DNA of 64,000 bases, taken from positions 124,001 through 188,000 of the forward strand of contig NZ_JACJQN010000003.1 of NCBI RefSeq assembly GCF_014696675.1. The letters are read 5' to 3'. How positions within the stretch are numbered: position 1 is the first letter of the stretch; each line of letters starts with the position of its first letter. Positions 9,635 to 18,297 of this stretch are shown piece after piece. The notes under the pieces are model-generated. The model saw only the letters and a list, made by a program, of their open reading frames with translations, was not told where the DNA came from and did not search any database. The translations under genes were made by a program, and so were the position numbers. This stretch comes from Phormidium tenue FACHB-1052. GTDB lineage: Bacteria > Cyanobacteriota > Cyanobacteriia > Phormidesmidales > Phormidesmidaceae.

Positions 9635-10654
9635 CTCATCAATCGCTTCAATGGTCGTGTTCCAGCCACACATTAACCGCGCCCCGTCACTGCCGATGAA
9701 GGTGTAAAACTTCCAGCCCCGACGGTAAAGCTCATCAATCAGGAGCTGCGGCATTTGCACAAACACCCCATTGGCCTGGCGCGGAAACAAAATCTTCAGC
9801 TCAGGAATTTGCCCTAGCTGCTGCTCTAGATAGGCAGCCATGCGGTTGGCGTGCTCCGCGTTGCGTAGCCACGCGCCCGTTTCGAGCAACCCCAGCCACG
9901 GGGCCGAGATAAAGCGCATCTTTGAGCACAGCTGCCCCGCCTGCTTACAGCGGTAGGCAAAGTCTGCGGCCAGGGCTTTGTCAAAAAAGAGAATCGCCTC
10001 ACCAATGCCCATGCCGTTTTTAGTGCCACAGCAGCACAGCACGTCAACGCCTGCTTGCCAGGTCAGCTCGGCGGGGGTTTTGCCAGAGGCCACCAGGGCA
10101 TTGGCAAAGCGAGCCCCATCCATATGCACCTTGAGCCCGTGGTGGCGCGCCAGACCACTGAGGGCCGCTAGCTCGTCGGTGGTGTAGAGCGTACCCACCT
10201 CCGTTGCCTGGGTCAGGCTAATCACCTTGGGTTTGGGGTAGTGAATATCGGTGCGCTTGGTAATCAGGCGCTCCACATCGGCGGGATCGAGTTTGCCGTT
10301 GTCGCCCTGGGCTAGCAACAGCTTAGAGCCATTGCTGGCAAACTCAGGGGCACCGCACTCATCGGTTTCTACATGGGCCAGCTCATGGCAAATCACGCTG
10401 TGGTACGACTGGCACAGCGACGCCAGGGTCAAGGAGTTGGCTGCGGTGCCGTTGAAGACAAAAAATACTTCGCAGTCGATTTCAAAGATATTGCGAAAGG
10501 CATCTGAAGCCTTTTGAGTCCATTCATCGTCGCCGTAGGCAGGCACATCTCCCTGATTGGCTTTGAGGAAATAATCTAGGGCCTCGGGACAGATGCCGGA
10601 GTAGTTGTCGCTGGCGAACTGGAGGGGGCGGGTGGGTGGTGGGGCGGTGAACAT
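9602..10654 (-). CDS. ltaE: Low-specificity L-threonine aldolase / beta-eliminating lyase family
   Basis: This 350-residue PLP enzyme of fold type I would cleave L-threonine or allo-threonine to glycine and acetaldehyde. Landmarks are FASDNYSGICPEAL at the N-terminus, HMDGARFANAL (PLP-contacting Asp and Arg), and the Schiff-base lysine in CCGTKNG. Length fits the family (about 340). Its last 33 bp are antisense to the end of the pRiA4b-like gene. A very G-rich stretch lies just upstream of its start. Confidence 0.9.
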   Translation of the reverse strand: MFTAPPPTRPLQFASDNYSGICPEALDYFLKANQGDVPAYGDDEWTQKASDAFRNIFEIDCEVFFVFNGTAANSLTLASLCQSYHSVICHELAHVETDECGAPEFASNGSKLLLAQGDNGKLDPADVERLITKRTDIHYPKPKVISLTQATEVGTLYTTDELAALSGLARHHGLKVHMDGARFANALVASGKTPAELTWQAGVDVLCCCGTKNGMGIGEAILFFDKALAADFAYRCKQAGQLCSKMRFISAPWLGLLETGAWLRNAEHANRMAAYLEQQLGQIPELKILFPRQANGVFVQMPQLLIDELYRRGWKFYTFIGSDGARLMCGWNTTIEAIDELVADIRDAVC

Positions 10655-10767
10655 GGCGGGGGGTGGGGTGTTTTGAGGGTAGCGTGGGGGGCGATGGGGT
10701 AGACAGCGAGGGGAGTGGACTAGGGGAGGGACGTGAGAAGAAAGGGGATGCAGTAAGATTGGGGGCT
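10655..10767 (+). promoter_or_regulatory. Divergent promoter region, strongly G-rich (potential G-quadruplex)
   Basis: The 113 bp between divergent ltaE and lptA carry repeated runs of three to six G on the plus strand (from 10660 through 10740). Four or more runs are separated by short loops, which satisfies the usual G-quadruplex pattern. No clean -35/-10 pair is evident. Confidence 0.4.
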
Positions 10768-11337
10768 ATGGAAGCATTAAACCGCAACAGAACTGGGTAT
10801 TGGGCTATGGTGCGTAGGTCTCGCTGGATTTGGATAGTAGCAGCGGTGGCTGGGGCCTCGGTAGCCCTAGATGGGGGTGCACTGGCTCCGTTGGGAGGAG
10901 CACCGGCCCAGGCCCAGGATGGCGGCACCATTACCCTGCGCTCAGACATCCAAGAAGCCAATGCGGCTACGGGTATCATTACCGCTCGGGGCAATGTGCA
11001 GATCGATTACCCATCTCGCGGCATTCAAGCTACGTCGGCCCAGGCCGATTATTTCAGCAATGAAGATCGCATTGTGCTCAGCGGCAACGTTGTTGTCACT
11101 CAGCAGGGCAACACGCTGCGGGCCGAGGTCGTCACTTACCTGATTGAAGAAGATCGCTTTGTGGCTACCCCTCGCCCCAATGACCAGGTGGAAGCGGTTT
11201 ATATTCTGCCGGAGTCGCCGCCTGCGCCGACATCTAGCGGTGGAACGGGCGATCGCGCTCCGGCCCCACGACCCCCAGTGGTGCTAGATGTCAGCCCCGT
11301 TGACGGCGAGACTCAGCCTGCCAACCCCAGTCGATAA
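10768..11337 (+). CDS. lptA: LptA/OstA-like periplasmic LPS transport protein
   Basis: The protein has 189 residues from the ATG at 10768, which is preceded by a GGGGG run; an ATG at 10807 is also possible. A signal anchor (WIWIVAAVAGASVAL, ending AQAQ) is followed by an OstA domain: LRSDIQEANAATGIITARGN, then LSGNVVVTQQGNTLRAEVVTYL. This jelly-roll domain forms part of the periplasmic bridge that carries lipopolysaccharide to the outer membrane. The C-terminus is Pro-rich. lptA is commonly next to lptB and lptF in cyanobacteria; here 3.2 kb of other sequence intervenes. Confidence 0.85.
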   Translation: MEALNRNRTGYWAMVRRSRWIWIVAAVAGASVALDGGALAPLGGAPAQAQDGGTITLRSDIQEANAATGIITARGNVQIDYPSRGIQATSAQADYFSNEDRIVLSGNVVVTQQGNTLRAEVVTYLIEEDRFVATPRPNDQVEAVYILPESPPAPTSSGGTGDRAPAPRPPVVLDVSPVDGETQPANPSR

Positions 11338-12006
11338 AGGCTGTTTCTCAACGCCCAAACAACTTTTTAGAAAGTATAAAGCGCTACTGAAAAGTTATGT
11401 CTAGGTGGGTGAGGGGTCTGACCCACTTGACGCAAACAAGCATAATGTTACGCTCGATAGGCTGTTTAAAGTTGGTTTTAACTACCAACGACTTACTATC
11501 GCAGAGCGTTTTTTGGGGCTGCACTTTATCAAGTTCTTATGAATCAAGGATGGTTTAAGAAGTCTTTTCCTGCGATCGCAAGTTATTGTCCCAAGTCTAG
11601 CTAGCATAGGTTGAGCACACGCAGTAGCAAAGCGGTATTACAGATCGGTATTGATATTCAAAGTTGGCTACGCGTTGGATGTTCCCTGTATGACTAGAGA
11701 CTGCTCGACAATTAACAAAGCCGTGTTGCTTCCTCCAGAATAAACCGCTGACTAGGTTTTGTGGGTTAACAAATGGTTGTGATTTCTAGACCTTTGGGTT
11801 CCTGAGATTGCAATACTATCTCGACGCTAAATCTACCTTTAGTGTCGGCTGGCTTGCGGTGTCTCGACACTTTTTTAAGAATAATGCAGTCTTATTTCTC
11901 TAGGTCTTTATAGATGTCCTGGAGGCGACTTTGTTGTTTGTCAGTGGTTAGGGGTTTGCCTTACTCCCAGGAAACGTTGCGAATAGCATTTTTTAGTTAA
12001 ATCAAC
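11338..12006. other. 670-bp non-coding spacer after lptA, relatively AT-rich
   Basis: No convincing reading frame is found on either strand. Its composition is visibly lower in GC than lptA or lptB. A terminator-like hairpin lies inside it at 11841-11876, well away from any preceding gene end, so an unannotated transcript could occupy 11350-11876. Confidence 0.5.
11841..11876 (+). terminator. Rho-independent terminator-like hairpin
   Basis: AGTGTCG (11841-11847) pairs with CGACACT (11865-11871) and is followed directly by six T. It lies about 500 bp past lptA and 130 bp before the dioxygenase start. Confidence 0.55.
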
Positions 12007-12969
12007 ATGCTTACCCATTTTTCTCGCGTTCCTTTTTTGTCAGAAGAGACTCCTGCCGTTAAGTTAGTGCAACGATCGACTAAAAAAATAGGGTCTATGC
12101 TGCGGCTCCTGTGGGGCGATCCTCGGTTTTTAGTCATGAGCTGGCTGGCTCGATTTATTCCAATTCGGGAGTGGGTCGCCTGTCGCGGCAACTATATTTC
12201 TCCAGCAGTAATTGATTCAACAGTTATTCACGAAACGGAGGGGACCTGTCCCCTGATGAGCCCAGATCAGGTAGCGCGGCTCATGCATGCCAACGGCTAC
12301 TATGTTGGGTTTTCGCTTCGGCCCAGTATTTTGCAAGAGTTGTTGACCTTTGCCAAGACAACGCCTTGCTATGCCAACCGCAACCCCTCTCAGCCGTTTT
12401 ACATCCAGCACAAAGACAAACTAGAGCAAGAGTTGGGCACTCCGCTGCTGGTGGCTGGCTATTTAGACGACCATGAATCGTGCCGAGCCTATCAACATAT
12501 TAAGCATGATCCTTACCTGTTAGCGATCGCAAGTCAGTACCTCAACCACCCGGCGGTGTACCTGCGGGGCGAGCTAGCCTGGGGATTTCCTGCGCCTAAT
12601 ACCCTGGATGACAAAATCAAAACGGCGCGGGTCTATCACTGCGATATCAACGATTTCAAAACGATCAAATTTTTCTTTTACCTTACCGAAGTGGGTGAGG
12701 GCGAAGGCCCCCACGTCTATATGAGGGGCACCCACCGCACGCGAACATTTGATCACCAGCGCATGGGTCAGGGCTGCGCGGCGATCGCCGACGAAACCCT
12801 GGTACAAACCTATGGCCGCGATCGCGTTCAGGTGGTTACCGGTGCCGCCGGACTAGGGTTTGCAGGCGATCCGTACTGCCTACACAAAGGCACTGTACCT
12901 ACCAACCAGGCTCGATTGCTCCTACAGCTAGAATTTGGCATTACCCCCTATCGGGTTTGGTATTTCTAG
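12007..12969 (+). CDS. Putative Fe(II)/2-oxoglutarate dioxygenase (phytanoyl-CoA dioxygenase-like)
   Basis: The protein has 320 residues. The C-terminal half carries a plausible facial triad: His211 and Asp213 in HCDIND, and His293 in CLHKG. Arg303 in QARLLLQLEF is placed to bind 2-oxoglutarate. FFFYLTEVGEGEGPHVYMRG matches the strand after HxD in PhyH-type enzymes. The N-terminal 110 residues are not recognised. Substrate is unknown; its position among lipopolysaccharide-export genes beside a glycosyltransferase suggests envelope glycan or lipid modification (inference). It starts at an ATG and is followed 8 bp later by a 48-codon ORF. Confidence 0.75.
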   Translation: MLTHFSRVPFLSEETPAVKLVQRSTKKIGSMLRLLWGDPRFLVMSWLARFIPIREWVACRGNYISPAVIDSTVIHETEGTCPLMSPDQVARLMHANGYYVGFSLRPSILQELLTFAKTTPCYANRNPSQPFYIQHKDKLEQELGTPLLVAGYLDDHESCRAYQHIKHDPYLLAIASQYLNHPAVYLRGELAWGFPAPNTLDDKIKTARVYHCDINDFKTIKFFFYLTEVGEGEGPHVYMRGTHRTRTFDHQRMGQGCAAIADETLVQTYGRDRVQVVTGAAGLGFAGDPYCLHKGTVPTNQARLLLQLEFGITPYRVWYF

Positions 12970-12977
12970 GATTTGTA

Positions 12978-13124
12978 ATGTTTGAACGCTTAAGCAATTT
13001 TGTTCGTAGAAGCCTGGCCCATTGTATTCCCAACCCATATTCAGAATACGGGCCTTCAAAAAATGGAGTTGGCTACACCCTGTTTACCCGCCCTGTTCAA
13101 GGCGTATCTGCTAGGAATAAATAG
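12978..13124 (+). CDS. 48-residue micro-ORF between dioxygenase and glycosyltransferase
   Basis: An ATG 8 bp after the dioxygenase stop opens a 48-codon frame starting MFERLSNFVRRSLAHCIPN and ending VQGVSARNK. Its stop lies 2 bp before the glycosyltransferase ATG, so the frame fits the gap between the two genes exactly. No family is recognised. The first 20 residues could form an amphipathic, basic helix. The tight packing argues for translation, at least for coupling; an accidental frame remains possible. Confidence 0.5.
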   Translation: MFERLSNFVRRSLAHCIPNPYSEYGPSKNGVGYTLFTRPVQGVSARNK

Positions 13125-13126
13125 AA

Positions 13127-14452
13127 ATGTCGATCGCTCAACTTGACGCTACTGAGCAGGTGCCTAAAACAATAGCCTACCTGACTAATCAGTACCCTAA
13201 GGTTAGCCATAGTTTTATTCGCCGTGAAATTGCGGCCCTAGAGGCCCAGGGGATAACGGTCGCTCGGTTTTCGATTCGCTCCTGTGCCCATGAGCTAGTA
13301 GATGCCGACGATATTGACGAGCTAGACAAAACTCAAGTTGTTTTAGACCAGCGCTGGATCAATTTGCTGGCTGGGGCTGGGCGCGTTGTGGTGCAGCGAC
13401 CGCTAGCCTTTTTGATGGCTCTCGGTTTGGCCTTGAGGCTCGGCTTTAAAAACGAAAATGGGACGGTTTATCACCTGGCTTACCTGGCCGAAGCCTGCGT
13501 GCTGCTGGGCTGGTTTGAGTCAGCCGGCATCGACCATGTACATGCCCACTTTGGTACCAATTCAACGACGGTGGCGATGCTGTGCCAAGCCCTGGGTGGC
13601 CCGCCCTACAGCTTTACCGTCCACGGCCCTGAGGAGTTTGATCGGGTACGCGCCATCTCCTTAACTGAAAAAATCAAGCGGGCCGAGTTTGTGGTGGCCA
13701 TTAGCTCCTTTGGGAAAAGTCAGCTCTATCGCTGGTCTGCGCTAGAAGACTGGCCCAAAATTCACGTGGTGCGCTGCGGGCTAGATCAGACCTATCTGGC
13801 CCAAGAGTTTAGGCCCATCCCCAAAAAATCTCACTTTGTCTGCGTGGCACGACTCAGCGAGCAAAAGGGTCACTTGCTGTTGCTAGAGGCCGTCCGGCAG
13901 TTGTTGCAGAAGGGGTACAACTTTACGGTGGCGCTGGTGGGCGATGGCGAGATGCGATCGCAAATTGAGCAGATTGTAACCACCTACGAGCTGCAAAACT
14001 GCGTCTCGATTACTGGGTGGGCCTCTAGTGATGCGGTTAAGGCTGAGCTACTGCGGGCTCAAGCGCTAGTGCTGCCCAGTTTTGCCGAGGGTCTGCCGGT
14101 GGTGATCATGGAGGCGCTAGCTCTGGGCAGACCGGTGATCACGACCACCATTGCCGGCATTCCTGAGTTGGTGGAGACCGGAGTAAACGGCTGGCTAGTG
14201 GTGCCCGGCTCGGTAGAGTCTCTAGTTGAGGCCATGGGCGCGGCCCTGACCACGACAGCGCCTTCCCTTGAGGCTATGGGGCAGGCAGGGCTTAAAAAAG
14301 TGGCCCAGCAGCACAGTGCTGACCGTGAGGCGCATAGTCTAGCCCGGCTGTTCGCCGCCAGTGGCCACTCCCAACGCCTCAGCCAGCCCCGCCAGAGGTC
14401 TTGGGCCACCCTCCTGATGCAGCGGCGACAGGTCTCTGTGAAGTCAACCTGA
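13127..14452 (+). CDS. Glycosyltransferase family 4 (GT-B fold)
   Basis: The protein has 441 residues. The N-terminal domain begins TIAYLTNQYPKVSHSFIRREI, as in colanic-acid-type GT4 enzymes. The C-terminal donor-binding domain has VCVARLSEQKGHLLLLEAV and the E-x7-E motif in FAEGLPVVIMEALALG. It would transfer a hexose from a nucleotide sugar to a lipid- or glycan-linked acceptor at the inner membrane. It forms a tight cassette with the dioxygenase and the micro-ORF, inserted between lptA and lptB. Confidence 0.9.
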   Translation: MSIAQLDATEQVPKTIAYLTNQYPKVSHSFIRREIAALEAQGITVARFSIRSCAHELVDADDIDELDKTQVVLDQRWINLLAGAGRVVVQRPLAFLMALGLALRLGFKNENGTVYHLAYLAEACVLLGWFESAGIDHVHAHFGTNSTTVAMLCQALGGPPYSFTVHGPEEFDRVRAISLTEKIKRAEFVVAISSFGKSQLYRWSALEDWPKIHVVRCGLDQTYLAQEFRPIPKKSHFVCVARLSEQKGHLLLLEAVRQLLQKGYNFTVALVGDGEMRSQIEQIVTTYELQNCVSITGWASSDAVKAELLRAQALVLPSFAEGLPVVIMEALALGRPVITTTIAGIPELVETGVNGWLVVPGSVESLVEAMGAALTTTAPSLEAMGQAGLKKVAQQHSADREAHSLARLFAASGHSQRLSQPRQRSWATLLMQRRQVSVKST

Positions 14453-14546
14453 GTGCCCCGGCTGAGCAGCGCTGACCTCTAGACTGAGTAAGAGCTTTGA
14501 TACAATTTGCTAAGCTCAGTAGCACTACCTCGGCCCAGGCGCGCCC

Positions 14547-15275
14547 TTGAAAATCGTACTTGACAACGTTCAAAAGACCTACGGCAAACGCCAGGTGGTA
14601 AACCGGGTGAGCTTGTCAGTGGCCCAGGGCGAAATCGTTGGCCTGCTGGGCCCCAACGGCGCAGGCAAAACCACTACCTTTTATATGGCGACCGGCCTAG
14701 AGCGACCCGACGCAGGCAAGGTTTGCCTCGACCAGATTGACATTACCGATCTGCCCATGCACCAGCGAGCGCGGCTGGGCATTGGCTACTTGGCCCAGGA
14801 GCCGAGCATTTTTCGCAATCTGTCGGTGGCTGACAACATTTTGCTGGTGATGCAGCAGACGCGGGTGCCCCCCGACGAATACGGCGATCGCCTCCAAGAC
14901 TTGCTAAAAGAATTTCGCCTAGAGAAAGTAGCCAACACCCTGGGCATTCAGGTGTCAGGAGGAGAGCGGCGGCGCACCGAACTGGCCCGCTCCCTGGCCT
15001 CTGGGCCCGAAGGCCCCAGCTTTTTATTTTTGGATGAACCCTTTGCCGGGGTAGACCCGATCGCCGTCAACGAAATTCAGGAAATTGTGGCTAAGCTGCG
15101 CGATCGCGACATGGGCATCCTGATCACCGACCACAATGTCCGCGAAACCCTGCGGATTATCGATCGCGCCTACATCATGAGCGACGGTCAAATTCTCGCC
15201 TCGGGCAACGCTGACGATCTCTCCAGCAATCCGCTAGTGCGCGAGCACTACCTGGGCAAAGACTTCGCCATCTAG
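14547..15275 (+). CDS. lptB: LptB-type ABC transporter ATP-binding protein
   Basis: The protein has 242 residues starting at TTG 14547. An in-frame stop at 14520 and no intervening ATG or GTG make TTG the only reasonable start. Walker A is GPNGAGKTT (residues 35-43), the signature is VSGGERRR, Walker B is FLFLDEPFAGVDP, and the H-loop is ITDHNVRETL. It powers LPS extraction by the LptF/G permease in the inner membrane. lptF follows on the same strand. Confidence 0.93.
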   Translation: MKIVLDNVQKTYGKRQVVNRVSLSVAQGEIVGLLGPNGAGKTTTFYMATGLERPDAGKVCLDQIDITDLPMHQRARLGIGYLAQEPSIFRNLSVADNILLVMQQTRVPPDEYGDRLQDLLKEFRLEKVANTLGIQVSGGERRRTELARSLASGPEGPSFLFLDEPFAGVDPIAVNEIQEIVAKLRDRDMGILITDHNVRETLRIIDRAYIMSDGQILASGNADDLSSNPLVREHYLGKDFAI

Positions 15276-15373
15276 CTATCCTGGGGCCAACTCTCCCAGC
15301 GTTGCAGCCACCAACATCTTCCCCAGCCTTCCCCATCTCCCCTAACGCCCCTACCCCTCCACACCCCCACCCC

Positions 15374-16540
15374 ATGGCCTCAGCCTCCACCACTCCCGTT
15401 CGCCCTCGCCTCGGTACCCCACTGCTAACGGTGATGGATCGCTACATTGCCAAAGAGCTGACCATGCCCTTTTTGTTTGGGGTAGGGGCCTTCTCCTCCA
15501 TTGGGATATCGATTGGGGCGCTGTTTGAGCTGATTCGCCGCATCACCGAGTCGGGGTTGGCCATTACCCTGGCGGCGCAGATCTTTCTGCTCAAGTTGCC
15601 CGAGTTCATCGTGCTGGCCTTTCCCATGTCCACCCTGCTAGCCACCATGATGACCTACAGCCGCTTCTCCAGCGACAGTGAGCTGATTGCCCTGCGGGGG
15701 GTGGGGGTGAGCATTCGCCGCATCATTACCCCCGCCGTGGTGCTCAGTCTGCTGGTGACGGGGCTGACCTTTGTGTTTAACGAGCTGATTACCCCCGCCG
15801 CCAACTACCGGGCCGCCATTACCCTAGAGCAGGCGCTAAAGTCGGAGCGGCCCCCGTTTCAGGAGCGCAACATCTTTTACCAAGAATTTCAGCCCGCCAG
15901 CGACGACCCCGCCGCTCAGGAGCTGAAGCGCCAGTTCTATGCTCGCCGCTTCGACGGCACTACCATGCACGGGCTGACAATCCTCGACTTTTCCCAGAAG
16001 GGGCTCAACCAGGTGGTCAGCGCCGAGTCAGCCAATTGGGACGTGGAGAGCAACGCCTGGACGTTTTACAACGGCACTATCTACGTGGTGGCCCCCGACG
16101 GCTCCTTCCGCAATATCATCACCTTTGAAACCCAGGAGTTACAGCTGCCTCGCACCCCCCTCGACCTAGCGAGCCGCACCAAAAACGACACCGAGATGAA
16201 CATTGCCGAGGCCACCCAGCAGCTAGAGCTGGTGCGCCAGAGCGGCGACGAAAAGATGATTCGCCGCTGGCAAATTCGCATCATGCAGAAGTACGCGCTG
16301 CCCTTCGTGTGCGTGGTGTTTGGCCTGGTGGGAGCCTCCATTGGCGTGCTGCCCCAGCGCACTAGCCGCGCTACCAGCTTTGGCATCAGCATTGTGATTA
16401 TTTTTGGCTATTACCTGCTGTCGTTTATCACCAACGCCATGGGCGAGGTAGGGGTGCTGTCGCCGTTTATGTCGGCCTGGCTACCGACACTGCTGGGGTT
16501 GGCGATTGGCCTATATCTACTGTTTCGGGCGTCTAAATAG
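15374..16540 (+). CDS. lptF: LptF/LptG (YjgP/YjgQ) family permease
   Basis: The protein has 388 residues from ATG 15374. An upstream in-frame TTG (15302) would add 24 residues translated from a C-rich low-complexity repeat, so I reject it; ATG 15434 (MDRYIAKEL) is another candidate. Transmembrane segments sit at the N-terminus (FLFGVGAFSSIGISIGALFEL; FPMSTLLATMMTYSRF) and in a C-terminal cluster (FVCVVFGLVGASIGVLP). A periplasmic beta-jellyroll lies between them. The single YjgP/Q protein probably acts as a homodimer with LptB. Confidence 0.9.
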   Translation: MASASTTPVRPRLGTPLLTVMDRYIAKELTMPFLFGVGAFSSIGISIGALFELIRRITESGLAITLAAQIFLLKLPEFIVLAFPMSTLLATMMTYSRFSSDSELIALRGVGVSIRRIITPAVVLSLLVTGLTFVFNELITPAANYRAAITLEQALKSERPPFQERNIFYQEFQPASDDPAAQELKRQFYARRFDGTTMHGLTILDFSQKGLNQVVSAESANWDVESNAWTFYNGTIYVVAPDGSFRNIITFETQELQLPRTPLDLASRTKNDTEMNIAEATQQLELVRQSGDEKMIRRWQIRIMQKYALPFVCVVFGLVGASIGVLPQRTSRATSFGISIVIIFGYYLLSFITNAMGEVGVLSPFMSAWLPTLLGLAIGLYLLFRASK

Positions 16541-16545
16541 GGATG

Positions 16546-16573
16546 GTAGGGGCACAGCATGCTGTGCCCCTAC
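16546..16573. repeat. Perfect 28-bp palindrome (REP-like) after lptF
   Basis: GTAGGGGCACAGCA is followed immediately by its exact reverse complement TGCTGTGCCCCTAC. GTAG/CTAC edges flank a 10-bp self-complementary core, the form expected of paired REP elements. It sits 5 bp after the lptF stop and may also end transcription from either side. Confidence 0.75.
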
Positions 16574-16606
16574 GGAGTTGATGGCTAACGCAAGGGTCTA
16601 CAGAAC

Positions 16607-17362
16607 CTAGAAGAAAAACCCGTCCTGCTCGATTTCTTCGATGGTTTGCAGGCCTCGGGTATCACCCACCTTGAGTAGGGCGGTGCGGGCGTCTTCACGC
16701 ACGCCGAGATCGTCCTCTTCGGCGAAGCTTTCGATTAGGGCATCGATCGCCGTGTGATAGACCACGTTAGAGGGCAGCTCGCGGCAGAGCTGCCCTACAG
16801 TCCAGGCGCAGTTGCTGCGCACCGCTGGCACTGGGTCGCGGCGCAGCCCTTCGATCAGGGGGGGAATGGCGGCAATCACCGACTCGTAGTTAACCTGGGC
16901 CATTTGGGCTAGGGCGCTGGCCGCCCATAACCGCACAGCGGCGATATCGGTACGCAGGGCTTCGATTAGGGGCAGCAGCGATCGCGCATCGTGGGCGTTG
17001 CCCAAAGCCCACACCAGGCCCTTGCGCACGTAGCCATTCCAGTCGGTGTCTAGCTGGGCAATGATCGGTTCTACCGCCGAGCGATCGGGGTTGCGGCCCA
17101 GGGCGTAGGCGGCGCTGACCCGCACCAGGGGGCAGGGATCGCTGAGCAGCGCCGTCAGGGGAACCACCGCCCGCTCGTCTTCTACCTCACAAAAGGCCCG
17201 CGCCGCCAGCATGCGATGCTGCGGGTCAGCGGAGGTTAGCAGGGGCAGCATCGCCTCGGGGTCGAACTGGGGAGCTTGTTCCTCGTCTACGGGGCCCAGG
17301 GCATCGAGGGGGTCGGCAAACTCCAGGTCGGGGTTTAGGGTGGAGAGATCGTCGTCATACAT
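16607..17362 (-). CDS. HEAT-repeat protein
   Basis: The 251 residues consist of an acidic N-terminus (DDDLSTLNPDLEF) and about five HEAT/PBS-lyase-like helical repeats. Examples are RMLAARAFCEVEDERAVVPL, VRVSAAYALGRNPDRSAVEPI and VRKGLVWALGNAHDARSLLPL. Such scaffolds in cyanobacteria include phycobilin lyases and NblB-like factors, but this protein lacks a diagnostic motif for them. It is a conserved cyanobacterial type as far as I recognise. It is monocistronic on the minus strand, convergent with lptF. Confidence 0.8.
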   Translation of the reverse strand: MYDDDLSTLNPDLEFADPLDALGPVDEEQAPQFDPEAMLPLLTSADPQHRMLAARAFCEVEDERAVVPLTALLSDPCPLVRVSAAYALGRNPDRSAVEPIIAQLDTDWNGYVRKGLVWALGNAHDARSLLPLIEALRTDIAAVRLWAASALAQMAQVNYESVIAAIPPLIEGLRRDPVPAVRSNCAWTVGQLCRELPSNVVYHTAIDALIESFAEEDDLGVREDARTALLKVGDTRGLQTIEEIEQDGFFF

Positions 17363-17841
17363 AGGGCTACTTTATCCGGTTACGCGGCACTTTTAGCGCT
17401 GGCAAGGGCACCCTGCAAACTTTCGTTAAGCAGGGCAAAGGGCCATCGCCTAAGGGATGGGCAGCGGTAGGGGATGGCGATCGCCACTCATCCTCCCGGT
17501 CTGGCTCAGCCTGGCTCAATTTTTCTGGCCGCTACGTGCAAAACCGTATCGAGCGGACTGTGGGCGACATTCCAGAGGCGGTAGACAAAGAGGGTTCCTT
17601 GCCGGGGATAGGGACAATAACCTACCCCAGAGCAGATTTGTCAGATTCAATTTCCGAAGAATATCGGTAGATACCGGTGGCCCAAACCAGGCAGCCGCTA
17701 GGATAAAGCCATCACGCTGGGGCTGATTATCAGGAGCATTGGCAACGCTTCATCCCCTTGGCAGAGCACGCTGTGCCAGGTGATCAATGCCGGGTTAGAC
17801 CCCAAAAAGCCCCCGCCAACATCATTAGGAATCTCCCCGCT
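17363..17841. other. 480-bp spacer, no supported gene
   Basis: It lies between the divergent HEAT and CxxC-protein genes. Short frames here have no recognisable features. It presumably holds both promoters. Confidence 0.5.
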
Positions 17842-18279
17842 ATGGCATCCCAAGACCAAGTTAGAAATTTTTTAGCCCACTGGTTTCAGCTAGGCAAACC
17901 AGTAGTGCTGGCCGAAGGGCGAGGCGAATGTCTGCCTGACCCAATTTTTCAAAACGGGCGCTATAGCCCAGCTTTTGAAGACTGCTGGCACCGCATTATG
18001 GTGACCAGCGGCCAAGACTGCCATCTCAAAGGCACCAGCCAGAGCATTGCTGTAATGCTGTCGCCCGCCTGGGATGTGGCCCCCTGCGCCCGCTGTGACA
18101 TGCCCATCGTCATTCCCACCGCCGGTACGATGACGGAGCTCTGCCCCTGCAATGACCTAGCTACCTGGCCTAGCACAGAGGTACCTATGCCCCGCACAGC
18201 TGTGGATAACCAGCACCATTTGACAGAGCTAAGGCAGCGGTTAACCATGGCACCAGGCAAACCCGCCGCTAACCGCTAG
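17842..18279 (+). CDS. Conserved cyanobacterial hypothetical protein with cysteine pairs
   Basis: I start it at ATG 17842 (MASQDQVRNFLAHWFQLGKP), giving 145 residues; the 28 extra in-frame upstream codons lack family character. It contains CARCDMPI and, 19 residues later, CPCNDL, a possible four-cysteine metal site. The pattern HWFQLGKPVVL...YSPAFEDCW is one I recognise from uncharacterised cyanobacterial proteins. No function can be given. It converges on the RNase Z gene. Confidence 0.65.
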   Translation: MASQDQVRNFLAHWFQLGKPVVLAEGRGECLPDPIFQNGRYSPAFEDCWHRIMVTSGQDCHLKGTSQSIAVMLSPAWDVAPCARCDMPIVIPTAGTMTELCPCNDLATWPSTEVPMPRTAVDNQHHLTELRQRLTMAPGKPAANR

Positions 18280-18297
18280 ACCTACCCCTCGTTAGAC

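Noticed and set aside
15302..15373. TTG start extending LptF by 24 residues
   Set aside because: The extension is translated from a C-rich low-complexity intergenic repeat and is almost all Pro/Ser/Ala; ATG 15374 is preferred.
16776..16804. Hairpin AGGGCAGCTC/GAGCTGCCCT inside the HEAT-repeat gene, similar in style to the REP-like palindromes
   Set aside because: The encoded segment GQLCRELPSN is, as I remember, conserved in homologous HEAT proteins, so the palindrome is probably coincidental coding sequence.
17457..17726. 89-codon frame in the spacer before the CxxC protein
   Set aside because: Composition and lack of start context do not support coding.
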